In this document: positions 45,482-53,637 of the stretch, in pieces | Layout of the letters: each line of letters opens with the position of its first letter | Position numbering within the stretch: position 1 is the first letter of the stretch | NCBI RefSeq assembly: GCF_019880365.1 | Contig: NZ_CP082271.1 | Coordinates: 1-64,000, forward strand | Origin: Pseudomonas sp. DNDY-54 | GTDB lineage: Bacteria > Pseudomonadota > Gammaproteobacteria > Pseudomonadales > Pseudomonadaceae | Reading direction: 5' to 3' | DNA: 64,000 nt | Program-made: the position numbers and the translations under genes | The notes under the pieces: generated by a model | Seen by the model: the letters and a program-made list of their open reading frames with translations, nothing else | Database searches by the model: none | What the model was told of the DNA's origin: nothing

Positions 45482-47545
45482 ATGCCCAATACAAGCGCCA
45501 ACCAGACCTTTCTCCAGGGCGGCGGTGAAATGGGCGCCTTGATGCGGGCACACGACTGGGCAGCCACACCGTTGGGCCCGACCGACCATTGGCCGCAGTC
45601 GCTGCGCTCGATGGTCAGTGCGTGCCTGAATTCGCCGCTGCTGGGCACGATTCTCTGGGGCCCGGAGCTGCGGATGCTCTACAACGATGCTTACATTCCT
45701 TCGTTGGCCGACCGTCATCCCGCAGCGCTGGGTCGCCCGGTGGCGGACGTCTGGGGGCAGGCCTGGGACATGGTTGCGCCGGCCTTTCACCATGCGATGC
45801 GCACCGGCGAAGGCTTCGCCCAGAACAAGGTCGAGTTGCCCATGGTGCGTAACGGCCAGGCCGAAATCACCTACTGGAATTTCAGCGCGGCGCCGATTCG
45901 TGGGGAGGACGGCAGCATCGTCGGCCTGCTCAACCAGGGCATCGAGTTCACCGGCCAGGTCATCGCCGAGCAGCAGCGCCTGGCTGCAAAGCAGCAACTG
46001 CGTGACATGAACGAGCAACTCGCCCACGAGGTCGCGATCCGCACGGAAGAGCGCAACCTGATGTGGGACACCTCACCGGATCTGATGGTGGTCATCGACT
46101 TCGAGGGCGTCATCCATCGCGTGAATCCAGCCTGGACCGAGCTGCTCGGCTATGCCGCCGCCGAGCTGATCGGCCATCACGTCAATGAGTTCATCGTCGA
46201 GGAAGATCACGGCTCCACTGTGGATGCCTATCTGGCGACGGCCCGCGGGAGCCAGGTGCGGATTGCCAATTGCTATCGGCACAAGGACGGAACGCAGCAC
46301 TGGATATCGTGGGTTGCCGCCCCCGCAGGCGTCATGACCTACGCCACCGGCCGCGACATCACCGAGGAAAAAACGCGGCAGGCGCAGCTTGAATCGACGC
46401 ACGAGCAATTGCGTCAGGCGCAGAAAATGGAAGCCGTCGGCCAGCTCACCGGCGGCCTTGCGCATGATTTCAACAACCTGCTCGCCGGTATTTCGGTCAG
46501 CCTGGAAATGATCGAAACGCGCATCAGCCAGGGCCGGCTGCGCGATATCGCCAAGTACCTGAGCGTCGCCGAAGGCGCAACCAAGCGTGCCGCTGCCCTC
46601 ACCCACCGGCTGCTGGCGTTTTCCCGTCGCCAGACGCTGGCACCCAAACCGACCAACGCCGCGGCGCTGGTTAACAGCATGCTCGACATGATCCAGCGCA
46701 CCGTAGGCCCGAGCATTACCGTGGAAAGCATTCCCGCACCGGATCTCTGGCCGGCGCTAGTCGACCCGTCGCAGCTGGAAAACGCCCTGCTCAACCTGTG
46801 CCTTAATGCGCGTGACGCCTTGATGGGCGGCGGCTGTATCGTGATTGAGATGGGGAACTGCGAGATCGATGCTGACCGCGCACGCCAGCAGGACGTGCCC
46901 CAAGGGCAGTACCTTGCGATGCACGTGACTGACAATGGCACCGGCATGGCACCCGAGGTGCTGGCCAAGGTGTTCGATCCGTTCTTCACCACCAAGCCGA
47001 TGGGTGAAGGCACGGGGCTCGGCCTGTCCATGATTTACGGCTTTGCGCAGCAGTCCGGCGGGCAGGTCCGCATCGCCTCGCAATTGGGCGCGGGCACCAC
47101 GGTCAGCCTTTACCTGCCGCGCTATGACGGCGAAGCCAGTTTCGACCCTACGGTGACCGGCGCCGCGTCGGTCGCCGCCGCGCAACGGGGTGAAACCGTG
47201 CTGGTTGTGGAGGACGAACCCGCCATTCGGCTGCTGGTCGCCGATCTTCTGCAGGATCTCGGCTATCGCGCCATCGAAGTCGCTGATGGCAACGCCGGGC
47301 TCGAGGTGCTGCAGTCCGGCGTTCACCTGGACCTGCTGATTACCGACGTTGGATTGCCTGGCGGCATGAATGGCATGCAGCTGGCCAACGCCGGACGGCT
47401 GAGCCGTCCCACCCTCCGCGTGCTGTTCATCACCGGCTATGCCGCCGACGCCCTTCCCCACCGCCTCGAAACGGGCATGGCCGTCCTGACCAAGCCCTTC
47501 TCCATCGCCAGTCTCGCTGAACAGATCCGCGGATTAATCGGCTGA
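45482..47545 (+). CDS. Hybrid sensor histidine kinase (PAS-PAS-HisKA-HATPase-REC), copy 1
   Basis: 687-residue soluble hybrid kinase. An N-terminal PAS-like domain (about 20-160, ATPLGPTDHWPQSLRSMV) is of the type seen in bacterial light/redox kinases. A second PAS domain covers about 195-310. The H-box GGLAHDFNNLL has H328, and the ATPase boxes are LCLNARDAL, DNGTGM and GEGTGLGLSM. The C-terminal receiver has VLVVEDEP and phospho-acceptor D622. No membrane segment. ATG 45482 has only a weak ribosome site. Related to the kinase at 48097. Confidence 0.9.
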   Translation: MPNTSANQTFLQGGGEMGALMRAHDWAATPLGPTDHWPQSLRSMVSACLNSPLLGTILWGPELRMLYNDAYIPSLADRHPAALGRPVADVWGQAWDMVAPAFHHAMRTGEGFAQNKVELPMVRNGQAEITYWNFSAAPIRGEDGSIVGLLNQGIEFTGQVIAEQQRLAAKQQLRDMNEQLAHEVAIRTEERNLMWDTSPDLMVVIDFEGVIHRVNPAWTELLGYAAAELIGHHVNEFIVEEDHGSTVDAYLATARGSQVRIANCYRHKDGTQHWISWVAAPAGVMTYATGRDITEEKTRQAQLESTHEQLRQAQKMEAVGQLTGGLAHDFNNLLAGISVSLEMIETRISQGRLRDIAKYLSVAEGATKRAAALTHRLLAFSRRQTLAPKPTNAAALVNSMLDMIQRTVGPSITVESIPAPDLWPALVDPSQLENALLNLCLNARDALMGGGCIVIEMGNCEIDADRARQQDVPQGQYLAMHVTDNGTGMAPEVLAKVFDPFFTTKPMGEGTGLGLSMIYGFAQQSGGQVRIASQLGAGTTVSLYLPRYDGEASFDPTVTGAASVAAAQRGETVLVVEDEPAIRLLVADLLQDLGYRAIEVADGNAGLEVLQSGVHLDLLITDVGLPGGMNGMQLANAGRLSRPTLRVLFITGYAADALPHRLETGMAVLTKPFSIASLAEQIRGLIG

Positions 47546-47732
47546 TCTGGCCGTATATCGCCAACGAATCGGATTTCCGAGTCCTCTGGTCGGGTATGCC
47601 CTGGCCTCCCGTCCAATGGCTGGAACCATCGCCCGCTTCATTGCCTCTGCTTATACGGGGTGCAGCAACTTCGAACCAAGACGAGGCGGCGCCCCGGAAT
47701 GCATTAGGCCAGCAATCAAGAGGGCGAATCAC

Positions 47733-47930
47733 ATGAGCGATGAGCAACGAATCCGCGACCGTGCCTATGAAATCTGGGAGGCCAAAGGGCGTCCCGAAGG
47801 CCAGGAGCAAGCGCACTGGGACCAGGCTCGCGACGAGATGGAGCCCTTCTATAAAGAGGGTGATGCCACTGCCGGCAGTGTTGAGAGCAGTGTGGCGATT
47901 CCCATGCCAAAACCTGAACGCGACCGCTGA
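47733..47930 (+). CDS. DUF2934 small protein (copy 2)
   Basis: 65 residues, starting MSDEQRIRDRAYEIWEAKG, with the same DUF2934 core as the gene at 43739 (R-I-R-x-R-A-Y-E-I-W, G-x-P-x-G-Q, E-x-F-Y-K). Lies between the two hybrid kinases. AAGAGGG precedes the ATG. Function unknown. Confidence 0.8.
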   Translation: MSDEQRIRDRAYEIWEAKGRPEGQEQAHWDQARDEMEPFYKEGDATAGSVESSVAIPMPKPERDR

Positions 47931-48096
47931 TCGAATCGAGCGACCCCGCCTGGCGGTGCGCAGCGGTACGTGCATCGAGGTCTGGCGGGTCGCCCCATCG
48001 ATGCGGCGTGCGGCATTGGCTCGACACCATGCGATGCACACACCGTAGCCACACCGGGTGCTGACGCACGTTGTTCCGCAATCCTAGGCGTAATCG

Positions 48097-50145
48097 ATGA
48101 ACCAACCGCTCGACTTCAAAACCATCTTCGAGGCCCTGCCCAACCTCAACCTGATTCTCTCGGCTGATCCGGAGTTCATCATGTTGGCCGCCACCGATGC
48201 GCGGCTGCGCGCCACCCTCAAGTCACGTGAAGACTGCATTGGCCGGCCGCTGTTCGAGGTGTTCGGCAACAACCCGGGGGAAACGGCCGCGTCTGGTACA
48301 GGCCTGCTGCGCGCTTCGCTGGAACGCGTACTGCAGACGCGTTCGCCTGACCGCATGGAGATCACCAAATACGATGTTCAGCGGCCGGCCAGTCAAGGTG
48401 GTGGTTTTGAGGTGCGTTACTGGAGCCCGATCAACGTTCCGGTGCTGAATGAGCAAGGTGAAATCACCTGCATCATCCATCAGACCCAGGACGTAACCGA
48501 GCAGGTGCTGAGCCAGGACGCCGCGACACTGGCCCACGCGGACGAGCGCTTCCGCGCCGCCCTGTTCGCCTCTGGTACCGGAACCTTCAATTGGTATCCG
48601 GGCGATGGCAGCCTCTATTTCGACAAGTCGCTGGAACAGATTTTCGGGCTCACGCTTGGGCAGAAGCTCGACACCTTCGAGCGCTTCATTCAGCAGATCC
48701 ACGGCGAGGATCAGGTGCGCGTGCGCGCCGCCTTCGCACAACACAGCCAGGCTAGAGACTTCAGCGTGGAGTTTCGTCTCGCGCGTCCCGGGCCGGAGCA
48801 ATGGCTGGCGTGCAAGGCCCGAGCCTTTCGCGACGCCAGCGGCGATCTCTCCTACGTGGCCGGCGCCTGCACCGACGTCAGCGCGCGCAGACATGCCGAG
48901 GAAGCGCTGCGCGTCAGTGAACTGCGCCTGCGCCAACTCAATGAAACGCTCGAAGCGCGGGTGGCGGCTGAAGTCGCTGAACGCAGCCGCGCCGAAAGCA
49001 ACCTGCGCCAGGCGCAAAAGATGGAAGCGGTCGGCCAACTCACCGGCGGCATCGCGCACGATTTCAACAACCTGCTGACCGGCATCATCGGCAGCCTCGA
49101 CCTCATGCAGCGGCGCCACCACCGGGGCGACCTGCGCGATGTCGAGCGTTACATCGGTGCGGCCGTCACCTCCGCGCAGCGTGCGGCAGCGCTGACGCAG
49201 CGTCTGCTGGCCTTCTCCCGACAGCAGACGCTCGACCTCAAACCTGTCGAGGTCAACCGCCTGGTCGCGTCTCTGGAAGACTTCCTGCGCCGTACCACCG
49301 GCGAAAACGTAACCATCGTCACCGAGCTCAAGGCCGGGTTGCCGCCCGCCTGCATGGACGTCAACCAGCTTGAAAGCGCGCTGATCAACCTCGTGATCAA
49401 CGCGCGTGATGCCATGCCCCACGGCGGGCAGATCACCATATCCACAGGCCGCCATTACCAGAGCAGCATCCCGGACCCGAAAAAGCGCGGCCTGACCGAA
49501 GGCGATTACATCCTGCTGTGCGTCACCGACACCGGGACCGGCATGCCACCGGAAGTGATCGAGCGCGCCTTCGAGCCCTTCTTCACCACCAAACCCATCG
49601 GCCAGGGCACCGGCCTCGGGCTGTCGATGGTCTACGGCTACATCAAACAGGCCAAGGGCTACATCCAGATCGAATCCGAGCTTCGTCTCGGAACCAGCGT
49701 CTGCCTCTACCTCCCCGTCCACCATGGCGAGACGACCCACGCCCAGGTGGAATCGGAGCACGCCCCGCAAGGCACGGGAGAAACCATCCTCGTGGTCGAG
49801 GACGAACCGGTAGTCCGCTCCCTTGTCGTCGAAGTGCTCAACGACCTCGGCTACCAGACCCTCGAAGCCGGCGAGGCTACCGAAGCCCTCGCCATCACCG
49901 AAAGCTCGCAGCGCATCGATCTGCTGGTGACGGACGTCGGCCTGCCTGGCATGAACGGCCGCCAACTGGCCGAAATCGTTCGCCAGCAACGCCCCGGCCT
50001 GCGAATACTCTTCGCTACAGGCTATGCCGAAAGCTTCACGGCCAGCGACTTCCTCGGCCCGGACATGGCCGTGATCACCAAACCGTTTGCCATCGACGCC
50101 TTCGCCACCAAGGTCGGGGAAATGCTCGGCCCGGACGAGCGTTGA
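48097..50145 (+). CDS. Hybrid sensor histidine kinase (PAS-PAS-HisKA-HATPase-REC), copy 2
   Basis: 682-residue hybrid kinase. The N-terminal PAS (about 1-135, FEALPNLNLILSADPEFIMLAATDARL) and a second PAS (about 150-270) lead into a coiled linker and the H-box GGIAHDFNNLLTG with H321. ATPase motifs (LVINARDAM, DTGTGM, GQGTGLGLSM) and a C-terminal receiver with D613 follow. The kinase-receiver half resembles copy 1 strongly and the sensors differ, so the two likely read different cues through a shared output. No separate response regulator or phosphotransferase lies nearby. Confidence 0.9.
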   Translation: MNQPLDFKTIFEALPNLNLILSADPEFIMLAATDARLRATLKSREDCIGRPLFEVFGNNPGETAASGTGLLRASLERVLQTRSPDRMEITKYDVQRPASQGGGFEVRYWSPINVPVLNEQGEITCIIHQTQDVTEQVLSQDAATLAHADERFRAALFASGTGTFNWYPGDGSLYFDKSLEQIFGLTLGQKLDTFERFIQQIHGEDQVRVRAAFAQHSQARDFSVEFRLARPGPEQWLACKARAFRDASGDLSYVAGACTDVSARRHAEEALRVSELRLRQLNETLEARVAAEVAERSRAESNLRQAQKMEAVGQLTGGIAHDFNNLLTGIIGSLDLMQRRHHRGDLRDVERYIGAAVTSAQRAAALTQRLLAFSRQQTLDLKPVEVNRLVASLEDFLRRTTGENVTIVTELKAGLPPACMDVNQLESALINLVINARDAMPHGGQITISTGRHYQSSIPDPKKRGLTEGDYILLCVTDTGTGMPPEVIERAFEPFFTTKPIGQGTGLGLSMVYGYIKQAKGYIQIESELRLGTSVCLYLPVHHGETTHAQVESEHAPQGTGETILVVEDEPVVRSLVVEVLNDLGYQTLEAGEATEALAITESSQRIDLLVTDVGLPGMNGRQLAEIVRQQRPGLRILFATGYAESFTASDFLGPDMAVITKPFAIDAFATKVGEMLGPDER

Positions 50146-50630
50146 GCCGGATGATGTAGGGGTTCTGTTTCGCTAGCCGGGTTGGTCGTGCTGAGCCCGA
50201 AGCAGCGCTGCAACTAGCGTAGCCGCACAAAATCGTTGTTTCGTCAGGCACGCCGCTTTACCGGATTTACCTCGCCCGCTAACGTGACGACGCCCTGCTG
50301 CGCTTCGCACGGCACCTCTCAAACTTCCCGCCCAGGCCTGGGCTCAGCGGCACCACCACGGGCGTTGACCCGCCCACCATGGAAGGACGGATGGCCTACC
50401 TTTTCTCGGTTCACCCTGAGTGTCAGTTCGATACCGCTGGCGAGCACCGCCTTGCCGACTGGCCGCCAGTTTGGGCTCGCGGTTTAGTTGTAAAGACTGT
50501 GGTGTATAACATACCGGTTGTTTTTACAGGCCGGAAAAGGCTGGTGTTAGAGCCTTTCATTTATAGCGCGAAGAATTTTATACACCACGCCCGTTCGGCG
50601 TCTTATACACCACTTGGTGTCTAATTATAG
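50146..50630. other. Leader region of the cassette array, no gene
   Basis: 485 bp between the kinase stop and the first cassette. No tyrosine-recombinase (intI) frame is present on either strand; the short frames look like shadows. The AT-rich end (50480-50630) holds three copies of GTGGTGTATAA: one forward (50499-50509) and two reverse (50578-50588 and 50603-50613, 25 bp apart). The junction GTTATGT at 50630 is where an attI site would be expected. TTTAGT/TATAAC (50483/50505, 16-bp spacing) is a weak candidate for the cassette promoter. Confidence 0.55.
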
Positions 50631-50656
50631 TTATGTCCCACAAGGAAAGTGTGCCA

Positions 50657-50875
50657 ATGCCCCAATATTCCGGCAGGCCATATCGCTTTAGAACCTGGCT
50701 CAGGGGCCACCTGCCTTGGCTTCTAATTAATTGGGGCATTGCTGCCAAAGGCCCCGACTGCGAAAGAGCGGCAGGTAGTCATGAGTGGTACAACATCAAT
50801 GGGAAAGAAAGTGGGTGCTACCACTGCCAGGTCATACGTGAAGGCCAGCTTTGGAATCGAGGCAGTGAAACATAA
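50657..50875 (+). CDS. Cassette 1: small Cys/Trp-rich protein of unknown function
   Basis: 72 residues from ATG 50657 (AAGGAA 9 bp upstream); an earlier in-frame ATG at 50633 lies in the recombination junction itself. The sequence starts MPQYSGRPYRFRTWLRG and has a short WLLINWGIAAKGPDCE stretch and a C-terminal C-Y-H-C pair, suggesting a possible metal site with the upstream Cys. I do not recognise the family. The stop codon is inside attC1. Confidence 0.6.
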   Translation: MPQYSGRPYRFRTWLRGHLPWLLINWGIAAKGPDCERAAGSHEWYNINGKESGCYHCQVIREGQLWNRGSET

Positions 50876-50945
50876 CAATTGGTTCAAATCGCTCGCTTCG
50901 CTCACTGGGACGGGCTAAAGCCCGCCCCTTAACCAAACGTTAGAT
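50870..50945 (+). repeat. attC1
   Basis: ACATAAC to GTTAGAT, 76 bp. Contains the common inner palindrome GGGCTAAAGCCC and the CTTAACCAAAC block. The 5' box complements the start of cassette 1. Confidence 0.9.
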
Positions 50946-50963
50946 TCCAGTCAAGGACATCTC

Positions 50964-51284
50964 ATGAACCAGAGCGAGTTCCTTCAGCTCATGAGGTACC
51001 CGAAGGAGTGGGTACTCTGGGACATGCTGCCTGAGGAAGTTGTGCGCGTTCAGTTGGCAGAGTATGAGCCTGGAAGTGAGCGGGCCTCTGAGCACTATCG
51101 AAATGGGGCTTTCCACTTCTGGCTGCGGCAGGAGCCAAGCAAAGAAATTCTCATCAAACTTGCCCGGCTCAGCTTCCTGGACCCCGACCCACTCATGGCT
51201 GAGTGGTTGCGTAACGACTACATTGCGAAGGCAGAAAACGCCGATGAAGAAGTTCTTTCCCTGCCCCAGCGAGCGGGAATCTAA
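50964..51284 (+). CDS. Cassette 2: hypothetical soluble protein
   Basis: 106 residues, MNQSEFLQLMRYPKEWVLWDM, acidic with several Trp and no membrane segment or signal peptide. AAGGA lies before ATG 50964. The C-terminal region (DPDPLMAEWLRNDYIAKAENADEEVL) is helical. No family recognised. Confidence 0.65.
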   Translation: MNQSEFLQLMRYPKEWVLWDMLPEEVVRVQLAEYEPGSERASEHYRNGAFHFWLRQEPSKEILIKLARLSFLDPDPLMAEWLRNDYIAKAENADEEVLSLPQRAGI

Positions 51285-51366
51285 CAAACGGTTCAAACCG
51301 TTCGCTTCGCTCACTGGGACAGCCAAACGCTACGCGTTTGCCTGCCCTTTAACCTAATCGTTAGGT
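51279..51366 (+). repeat. attC2 (variant hairpin)
   Basis: ATCTAAC to GTTAGGT, 88 bp, longer than its neighbours. The inner palindrome is replaced by AAACGCTACGCGTTT, so this cassette likely came from a different pool. The 5' box complements the start of cassette 2. Confidence 0.88.
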
Positions 51367-51373
51367 AGCAAAG

Positions 51374-51943
51374 ATGATTTTCAGTGCATTCAAAAACATC
51401 ATTAGTCAACTTGCGAACCTGACACCAAACTCATTTCTGCCAAAATTAGGGGAAAAGCTAACAACAGGAAGAGTCAAGGCTCATGATTGGGCAGAGGTAT
51501 ACTTGCTGTTGCGTTTTATTTTTGCCTTGGCGCTTACAACCTTTCTCCCTAAATCATCAGCTCTATTATTTGTAATTTTCATCATCCAATTCTGCTCAAT
51601 AATTTATTTGCTAAAAATAGTATTTCCAGTCGATGGACGAAATCTTAAAGATCCTAGCAGGTCGTTGTTCTTTGCATTCGGGCACTACATTGAAATTGGT
51701 TTATCAATGGGATATGTCTACTGGTGCTTGGATTCCTTCAATCAAAACAGCATAACAATATCCAAGAGCGTGTATTTCAGCTTTATAACAATGACCACCA
51801 TTGGCTTTGGTGACATCACACCAAACACCGACATAGCACGTCTAATTGTAACAGCCCACTCAATAGTCGGCTTATTCATGCTTGTAACAGTTATCGGCAT
51901 TTTCCTGTCTCTATCAACATCAGACCCGAAGAGGCAGGAATAA
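51374..51943 (+). CDS. Cassette 3: two-pore-helix potassium channel-like protein
   Basis: 189 residues with a potassium selectivity filter TTIGFGD (141-147). Hydrophobic segments flank it: one near 45-80 (probably two helices), one near 95-120, and the last at about 160-182 (TAHSIVGLFMLVTVIGIFLSL). The N-terminal 40 residues are soluble and basic. The C-terminus is short, without an RCK or cyclic-nucleotide domain, so any gating signal must come from elsewhere. The ATG lies 13 bp inside the cassette. Confidence 0.85.
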   Translation: MIFSAFKNIISQLANLTPNSFLPKLGEKLTTGRVKAHDWAEVYLLLRFIFALALTTFLPKSSALLFVIFIIQFCSIIYLLKIVFPVDGRNLKDPSRSLFFAFGHYIEIGLSMGYVYWCLDSFNQNSITISKSVYFSFITMTTIGFGDITPNTDIARLIVTAHSIVGLFMLVTVIGIFLSLSTSDPKRQE

Positions 51944-51967
51944 CAATGCCCTTACTGTGCAATTGCA

Positions 51968-52043
51968 ACCTAACTAGTGGTTCAAATCGCTCGCTTCGCT
52001 CACTGGGACGGGCTAAAGCCCGCCCCTTAACCAAACGTTATGT
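51968..52043 (+). repeat. attC3
   Basis: ACCTAAC to GTTATGT, 76 bp; the interior is essentially identical to attC1. The 5' box complements the start of cassette 3. Confidence 0.9.
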
Positions 52044-52074
52044 GCGTTTCTAGCCCCTACGCCAAGGAGGGAGA

Positions 52075-52380
52075 ATGAATAGAATAAATAGCAATAAGAA
52101 AAAAAGAACGAACAAAGCCCCAGGGAGTAGCTACGAGAAAATTAAACGCGCCCTAGAAAATCCAAACTATAAATTCAGGACAATAAATGGCGTTGCATCT
52201 GAGGCACATGTGAGTTTTGAAGCCATCGAAAAGGCCATGAGAGAGCACTCTGACGAAATTGTTAAACTCTTCAGAAAAGGCGAAAATGGTGAAGTGCTAA
52301 TAACCACTAGAGCTCATTACAAGAAAAAAGCCTCTGTAAAAGAAAAAGTCATTGGGGCGGTGATCAATAGTGTCTACTGA
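52075..52380 (+). CDS. Cassette 4a: winged-helix-like small protein
   Basis: 101 residues. A basic N-terminus (MNRINSNKKKRTNKA) precedes a domain with the pattern KIKRALENPNYKFRTINGVA-SEAHVSFEAIEKAMREH-DEIVK, ending in GEVLITTRAHY. This reads as a winged helix-turn-helix of the kind used in bacterial conflict systems, but I cannot confirm the family. The strongest ribosome site in the array (AAGGAGGGAGA) precedes ATG 52075. Its 3' end overlaps the next gene by 11 bp. Confidence 0.7.
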   Translation: MNRINSNKKKRTNKAPGSSYEKIKRALENPNYKFRTINGVASEAHVSFEAIEKAMREHSDEIVKLFRKGENGEVLITTRAHYKKKASVKEKVIGAVINSVY

Positions 52381-52708
52381 AGTTATTATACTTGGCCTAG
52401 CCGTATCCAAGACCACCATTTATAGCCTCTGCGGCCTGCTTGGTGGCTTTTTCCCTATATGCCACGACTTACTAAGCCGTCAAAAAATGCCGGCCCTACA
52501 AAAAACTGAATTAAATCTAGAGTTTTTTCTAATCAAAGCACTTCTGATTCCAGCACTGGCATTTATAGTAACGATTCTTGCAGTTGCCTTCGATAACATT
52601 ACGACTTGGGTTGCAGCTGTATATTTTGGTGCAAGCCTTCCTGTTTTTGTAGAGAAAACAATAAGCTCTAGTAACAAAACAGTCGAAAACCTAGCCAAGG
52701 GGCAGTAA
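52370..52708 (+). CDS. Cassette 4b: small three-helix membrane protein
   Basis: 112 residues, GTG start at 52370, overlapping the end of 4a so that translation is probably coupled. Three hydrophobic stretches: about 4-28 (VIILGLAVSKTTIYSLCGLLGG), 50-72 (FFLIKALLIPALAFIVTILAVAF) and 76-96 (TTWVAAVYFGASLPVFVE). No catalytic motif. The layout is compatible with a pore-forming effector or a membrane anchor controlled by 4a. Two-gene cassettes are uncommon. Confidence 0.68.
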   Translation: MSTEVIILGLAVSKTTIYSLCGLLGGFFPICHDLLSRQKMPALQKTELNLEFFLIKALLIPALAFIVTILAVAFDNITTWVAAVYFGASLPVFVEKTISSSNKTVENLAKGQ

Positions 52709-52718
52709 TTGGCAAATC

Positions 52719-52794
52719 ACATAACAACTGGTTCAAATCGCTCGATCTGCTCGCTGGGACGGGCTAAAGCCCGCCCCTTAACCAAACGTTAAGC
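52719..52794 (+). repeat. attC4
   Basis: ACATAAC to GTTAAGC, 76 bp; GGGCTAAAGCCC interior with small changes in the apical part (CTCGATCTGCTCG). The 5' box complements the start of cassette 4. Confidence 0.9.
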
Positions 52795-52808
52795 ACCACA
52801 GGGTCTAC

Positions 52809-53540
52809 ATGCTAAATCATGGAACGCCATGGCAAGCTGCTCTAGGAGCTGCGTTGCTTTATGTGATTATTTTTACCATTTCAATAGTTCTAAGTTTGGC
52901 AAGCGGCTTTTTTGGGTGGTATTCGATATTTACGGGTATATCTTTAGCAATTGGATTTTTTATAATTATTATAATGCTTCCGCTTCTGCTAAATCTCAGC
53001 AGGGGCTTCTTTTGGATTGCTTTCGTAATGTTTGCGATCCATATATTAGCAACCATTTTATCCTTTGCTCTGCATTACCACTCTTCGGGGCTACTCGGCC
53101 CTAACGGAGAGTTTTCCCCATCGTTTTATGAATCGGTGTATTTCAGTATCACAACATTCACAACGCTGGGATATGGCGATCTTCAACCTCTTCCAAACTA
53201 CAGACTTACCACATCGCTAGAAGCATTGTCAGGCATGGTATCTATGGCTCTGGGCGCATCTGTAATCTGGCTATGGTGTCAAGAAAATATGGTTCCAAAA
53301 GAAATGGCATTTTTTGACGGTAATCGACGTCATAAAAAAGAGCTGGGCGTAACCAGAGTCCGCATAAGAACGATAACGGGCAAGGAGCGTGATCTTAAAG
53401 AGTGGTGCCTGCCTGCCAAAAATGGCGAAGCTTACTATTACGATAGCGTGCGTCAGGAATGGATTTTAGTAACCGCAGAAACCGAGCTGCCGGAAAATGC
53501 CTTAGTTATGGGCTTAGCTCCTCGCGAGGATGGCGCTTAA
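52809..53540 (+). CDS. Cassette 5: potassium channel-like protein with cytosolic tail
   Basis: 243 residues. Three hydrophobic segments (about 10-35, 40-62, 68-92) precede a pore helix and filter TTLGYGD (118-124). A last helix follows (about 133-158, LEALSGMVSMALGASVIWLW), then an 85-residue soluble tail (about 160-243) with RVRIRTITGKERDLKEWCLPAKNGEAYYYD. The tail is not an RCK domain I recognise and may be a sensor. The second channel gene in the array; the two are not close copies. Confidence 0.83.
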   Translation: MLNHGTPWQAALGAALLYVIIFTISIVLSLASGFFGWYSIFTGISLAIGFFIIIIMLPLLLNLSRGFFWIAFVMFAIHILATILSFALHYHSSGLLGPNGEFSPSFYESVYFSITTFTTLGYGDLQPLPNYRLTTSLEALSGMVSMALGASVIWLWCQENMVPKEMAFFDGNRRHKKELGVTRVRIRTITGKERDLKEWCLPAKNGEAYYYDSVRQEWILVTAETELPENALVMGLAPREDGA

Positions 53541-53610
53541 CAAATGGTTCAAATCGTTCGCTTCGCTCACTGGGACGGGCTAAAGCCCGCCCCTTAACCA
53601 AACGTTAGAC
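53535..53610 (+). repeat. attC5
   Basis: GCTTAAC to GTTAGAC, 76 bp. The stop codon of the channel gene lies in its 5' box, which complements the start of cassette 5. Confidence 0.9.
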
Positions 53611-53637
53611 CGCAGAGTTAAAAATTCGGAGTATCTA

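Noticed and set aside
48223..49989. A 588-residue open frame antisense to the second hybrid kinase
   Set aside because: High GC leaves long antisense frames open. The sense strand has clear kinase motifs; the antisense product shows no domain.
50236..50624. Two short frames in the array leader, considered as integrase remnants
   Set aside because: No tyrosine-recombinase residues or patches could be found in either; composition looks random.
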